Source of the DNA: Intestinicryptomonas porci
Lineage (GTDB): Bacteria > Verrucomicrobiota > Verrucomicrobiia > Opitutales > Intestinicryptomonadaceae
Direction: 5' to 3'
NCBI RefSeq assembly: GCF_033971905.1
Contig: NZ_JALBUT010000005.1
Location: 1 to 64,000, forward strand
DNA: 64,000 bases
The notes under the pieces are model-generated. The model made no database searches. It was not told the origin of the DNA and saw only the letters and a program-made list of their open reading frames with translations. Made by a program: the position numbers and the translations under genes. This document shows, piece after piece, positions 61,734 through 64,000 of the stretch (position 1 is the first letter of the stretch; each line of letters starts with the position of its first letter).

Positions 61734-63935
61734 ATGCAGAATTTAAACATCTCCGATTCTTCCGTTTGCGGAGTTTGGGTTGCGCCAAACTCCGAAGTAC
61801 ATTTGCGTTTGCGCTCCAAAGACGGGCGGCATTATTCTGAAAAATGCGAATTCAAGCCGTTTTTATGGGCGGGAGGCGATGTTCAAGAAGGCGGCATAAT
61901 CGAGAGTGTGGAAAGTTTAAAATGTCCCGAGGGCAAAACTTTGCCTCTATCGAAAATTTTGCGCTTTAAGAACATCGGAGACTATGCGGATTTTTTGAAA
62001 TCGCGCCCGAAAACGCTTGCGGTTGAAAAAATCGCAAATTTGGAAAACCAGTTCTTGATGCAACACAAGGCAAGGATGTTTGGCGGAATGCGGTTTTCCG
62101 ATTTAAGGCGAATTCAGCTTGACATTGAAACGTCTTCGGAATTCGGCTTCCCCAATCCCGACAGAGCAGGCGACAGGGTCATTGCAGTAGGCATAAAATT
62201 CGGGGAAAAATCAAAAATTCTTGAAATTGGGGAAATGACCGATGACGCGGAGCGCAATTTGCTTTTAGCGGTGCAGTCAGAAATTCAAAACATTGACCCC
62301 GACACTATTGAAGGGCACAACATTTTCAGGTTCGACCTCGATTTCATAAGGCGGCGTTCAAAGCGTTTGAAGATAAAAATGCAGTGGGGCAGGTTCGGGG
62401 CGGAATGCGCCTTCCGATCTTCGAGGATAAAAATCGCAGAGCGTATTTTCGACTATCCGCGCTGCGACATTGCGGGGCGCACGGTTGTCGATACATTGCT
62501 TCTTTTACAGATTTACGATATTTCAGCGCGCGAGCTTTCGTCTTATTCGTTGAAAGCCGCCGCTGTGCATTTCGGCTTTTCAAAGCCCGAAAGCAGGACG
62601 TACATAGAGGGGTCGAAGATTCAGGACTTTTTTGTGTCTGACAGGGAAACTTTCAGAAAGTATTTAAAAGACGACATACGCGAAACTTTCGAGCTTGCGA
62701 ACAGGCTTCTTCCGTCGTACTTCGCGCAGGTTCAGAATTTTCCGCTTACCTTGCAGGAGTGCATTTTGCGCGGTACGGGTTTAAAGGTCGAATACATATT
62801 CCTTGAAAAATATTTGCATGCCAAATCCGCTCTTCCCGAAAGCGAGCCTGCGGCGAATTTTGTTTCGGGCGGATTTTCCGAAAGCTTCAAGTCGGGGGTG
62901 TTTAAAAATGTCTTGCATTACGACGTTGCTTCCCTTTACCCAAGCTTAATGCTCGTTTTGGGCAAATGCCCCAAGAACGACTATCTTGAAATATTTTTGG
63001 ACGTTTTAAAAGAGCTTAGAGCCTACCGCCTGCAATATAAACAGCTTGCAAAAACTGCCGAAAATCCCGACGAGCGCAAAGAATTTAATGCGCGTCAGGC
63101 GAGTTTTAAAATACTCATAAATTCGTTTTACGGCTATCTCGGGCTTGCGACCGCGCGTTTCGGCGACGCAGCTTTGGCAGATGAAATAACCACAAAGGGC
63201 AGGGAACTTTTGGCGGGGCTTATTGAGAATTTCAAGCGCGAGGGTTGCGAGATTTTAGAGGCCGACACGGACGGAATTTACGTTTCATGCGGCGGATATT
63301 TTTCATGCCCGCAAAATCTTCTTCCGAAAGTTATAGAACATCTGCCAAAGGGGGTGGATTTAGAGTTCGACGGAGCGTACAAGTCGATGTTTTGCTACAA
63401 GGCGAAAAATTACGCGCTTCTTACGGACAGCGGGGTTGTTTTGAAAGGCTCCGCCCTTAGAAGCAGGTCGATGGAGGGCTTTTTAAGAAAGCTTACTTCC
63501 GATTTCATAGACATAGAGCTTGGCGCGTCTAATAAAAATTTGGGCGAACTTCTTGCGGAGGTTCGTGAAAATATCGAAAGCGGAAATATGGACATATCTG
63601 AGCTTGCAAAGAGCGAGTACATAAGCATCTCGCCCGAAGCCTATAAAAAAACCATCGAAGTTGCGGGCAAGGGCAGGAGGGCGTCTCTTGAAGCGGCTTG
63701 CAAGCTTGAAAATCCCGCGCGCGTGGGGGACAAAATTTCGTACTTCATAAGCGATGCCGAACTGAAAAAAGGCGCGGACTGGAAGAGGGCGTATCCGATT
63801 GAGATGTACGACAAAAACACCCTGCCTTACGACGCGAAATACTATCTTAAAAAGCTCGACGACTGGTGCGAAAAATTTGCGGACTTTCTGCCGAAAACCA
63901 TTTCTTCTTCCGTCCAGCCTGAATTTGATTTTTAA
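61734..63935 (+). CDS. Family B DNA polymerase (Pol II-like)
   Basis: Family B polymerase with exonuclease and polymerase domains. Exo I has Asp130 and Glu132 in QLDIETSS; exo II is GHNIFRFDLDFI. Pol motif A is YDVASLYPSL with Asp397, motif B KILINSFYGYLG, motif C EADTDGIYV with Asp511 and Asp513. 733 residues, shorter than E. coli PolB (about 780). The N-terminal part is reduced. Known in scattered bacterial phyla, with repair or bypass roles; here the role is inferred. Start ATG 61734, complete. Confidence 0.93.
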   Translation: MQNLNISDSSVCGVWVAPNSEVHLRLRSKDGRHYSEKCEFKPFLWAGGDVQEGGIIESVESLKCPEGKTLPLSKILRFKNIGDYADFLKSRPKTLAVEKIANLENQFLMQHKARMFGGMRFSDLRRIQLDIETSSEFGFPNPDRAGDRVIAVGIKFGEKSKILEIGEMTDDAERNLLLAVQSEIQNIDPDTIEGHNIFRFDLDFIRRRSKRLKIKMQWGRFGAECAFRSSRIKIAERIFDYPRCDIAGRTVVDTLLLLQIYDISARELSSYSLKAAAVHFGFSKPESRTYIEGSKIQDFFVSDRETFRKYLKDDIRETFELANRLLPSYFAQVQNFPLTLQECILRGTGLKVEYIFLEKYLHAKSALPESEPAANFVSGGFSESFKSGVFKNVLHYDVASLYPSLMLVLGKCPKNDYLEIFLDVLKELRAYRLQYKQLAKTAENPDERKEFNARQASFKILINSFYGYLGLATARFGDAALADEITTKGRELLAGLIENFKREGCEILEADTDGIYVSCGGYFSCPQNLLPKVIEHLPKGVDLEFDGAYKSMFCYKAKNYALLTDSGVVLKGSALRSRSMEGFLRKLTSDFIDIELGASNKNLGELLAEVRENIESGNMDISELAKSEYISISPEAYKKTIEVAGKGRRASLEAACKLENPARVGDKISYFISDAELKKGADWKRAYPIEMYDKNTLPYDAKYYLKKLDDWCEKFADFLPKTISSSVQPEFDF

Positions 63936-63938
63936 TGC

Positions 63939-64000
63939 TCAGAGCGTTTTTGAGTATCTGAATTTGTCGGACAATCTTCCGTCAAAGAGCATTGCGATGT
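63939..64000 (-). CDS. Possible 3' end of a gene leaving the window
   Basis: A minus-strand frame reads IAMLFDGRLSDKFRYSKTL to a TGA at 63939-63941, 3 bp beyond the polymerase stop. It would be the C-terminus of a convergent gene that starts outside the window. Too short to identify, and open frames of this length are common by chance. Confidence 0.25.
   Translation of the reverse strand, partial: IAMLFDGRLSDKFRYSKTL

Overview
The window reads as a chromosomal segment of a Gram-negative bacterium of the PVC group, most likely a Verrucomicrobiota member of the Opitutales kind. This is inferred from four things: an exosortase with an EpsI partner and a PEP-CTERM remnant, a Minf_1886-type protein that I know only from Verrucomicrobia and Planctomycetes, secreted hydrolases and lipoproteins with Gram-negative signals, and a bacterial family B DNA polymerase. 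No 16S rRNA is present, so the placement stays tentative. Most of the window is dense, well-ordered core metabolism. Clear signs of transfer or decay are limited to the first 0.3 kb and to about 19.4-21.9 kb.

Layout. 1-0.8 kb: broken ISL3-type transposase tail and tRNA-Cys(GCA). 0.8-4.8 kb: groES-groEL and dnaK (minus strand). 5.1-10.5 kb: arginine operon argC-argJ-argB-argD-argF, with short or overlapping junctions. 10.5-13.4 kb: two RNA methyltransferases and glutamyl-Q tRNA(Asp) synthetase. 13.7-14.4 kb: a Fur-like box in front of an unusual PTPS/QueD-family protein with a C-terminal zinc ribbon. 14.5-15.7 kb: aldo/keto reductase and a small membrane protein. 15.8-19.4 kb: two paralogous secreted esterases, then EpsI and exosortase. 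19.4-21.9 kb: AT-rich patch with a frameshifted PEP-CTERM gene, a 44-codon metallo-beta-lactamase fragment and a secreted beta-helix protein built on 78-bp tandem repeats.

22.0-28.6 kb: a complete tryptophan operon (trpE-G-D-C-FB-A, minus strand) with a fused trpF-trpB gene and a classical attenuator, including a 12-codon leader peptide with two adjacent Trp codons. 28.7-33.7 kb: an RNase D-like exonuclease, then ribulokinase, ribulose-phosphate epimerase and a sodium/solute symporter. 34.2-47.6 kb: respiratory complex I genes nuoB to nuoN in order, without nuoA. 47.7-51.7 kb: Minf_1886 protein, sufC-sufB-sufD and a small VOC-like protein. 52.0-56.5 kb: Pal-like lipoprotein, a coiled-coil membrane protein, prfB with its programmed +1 frameshift, then an uncharacterised protein, a lipoprotein and an M23 peptidase as a tight set. 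56.6-59.2 kb: hydrolase and acetyltransferase divergent from a LysR regulator. 59.2-61.7 kb: adk-ymdB-DUF362 unit. 61.7-63.9 kb: family B DNA polymerase.

The strongest regulatory reads are the trp attenuator, the prfB frameshift site and the Fur-like box. I did not find a CRISPR array, a prophage or an obvious new multi-gene defence system. The least explained parts are the metal-box/PTPS/zinc-ribbon gene, the esterase-EpsI-exosortase block with its decayed substrate gene, and the repeated TGTCTC/GAGACA motif upstream of dnaK.
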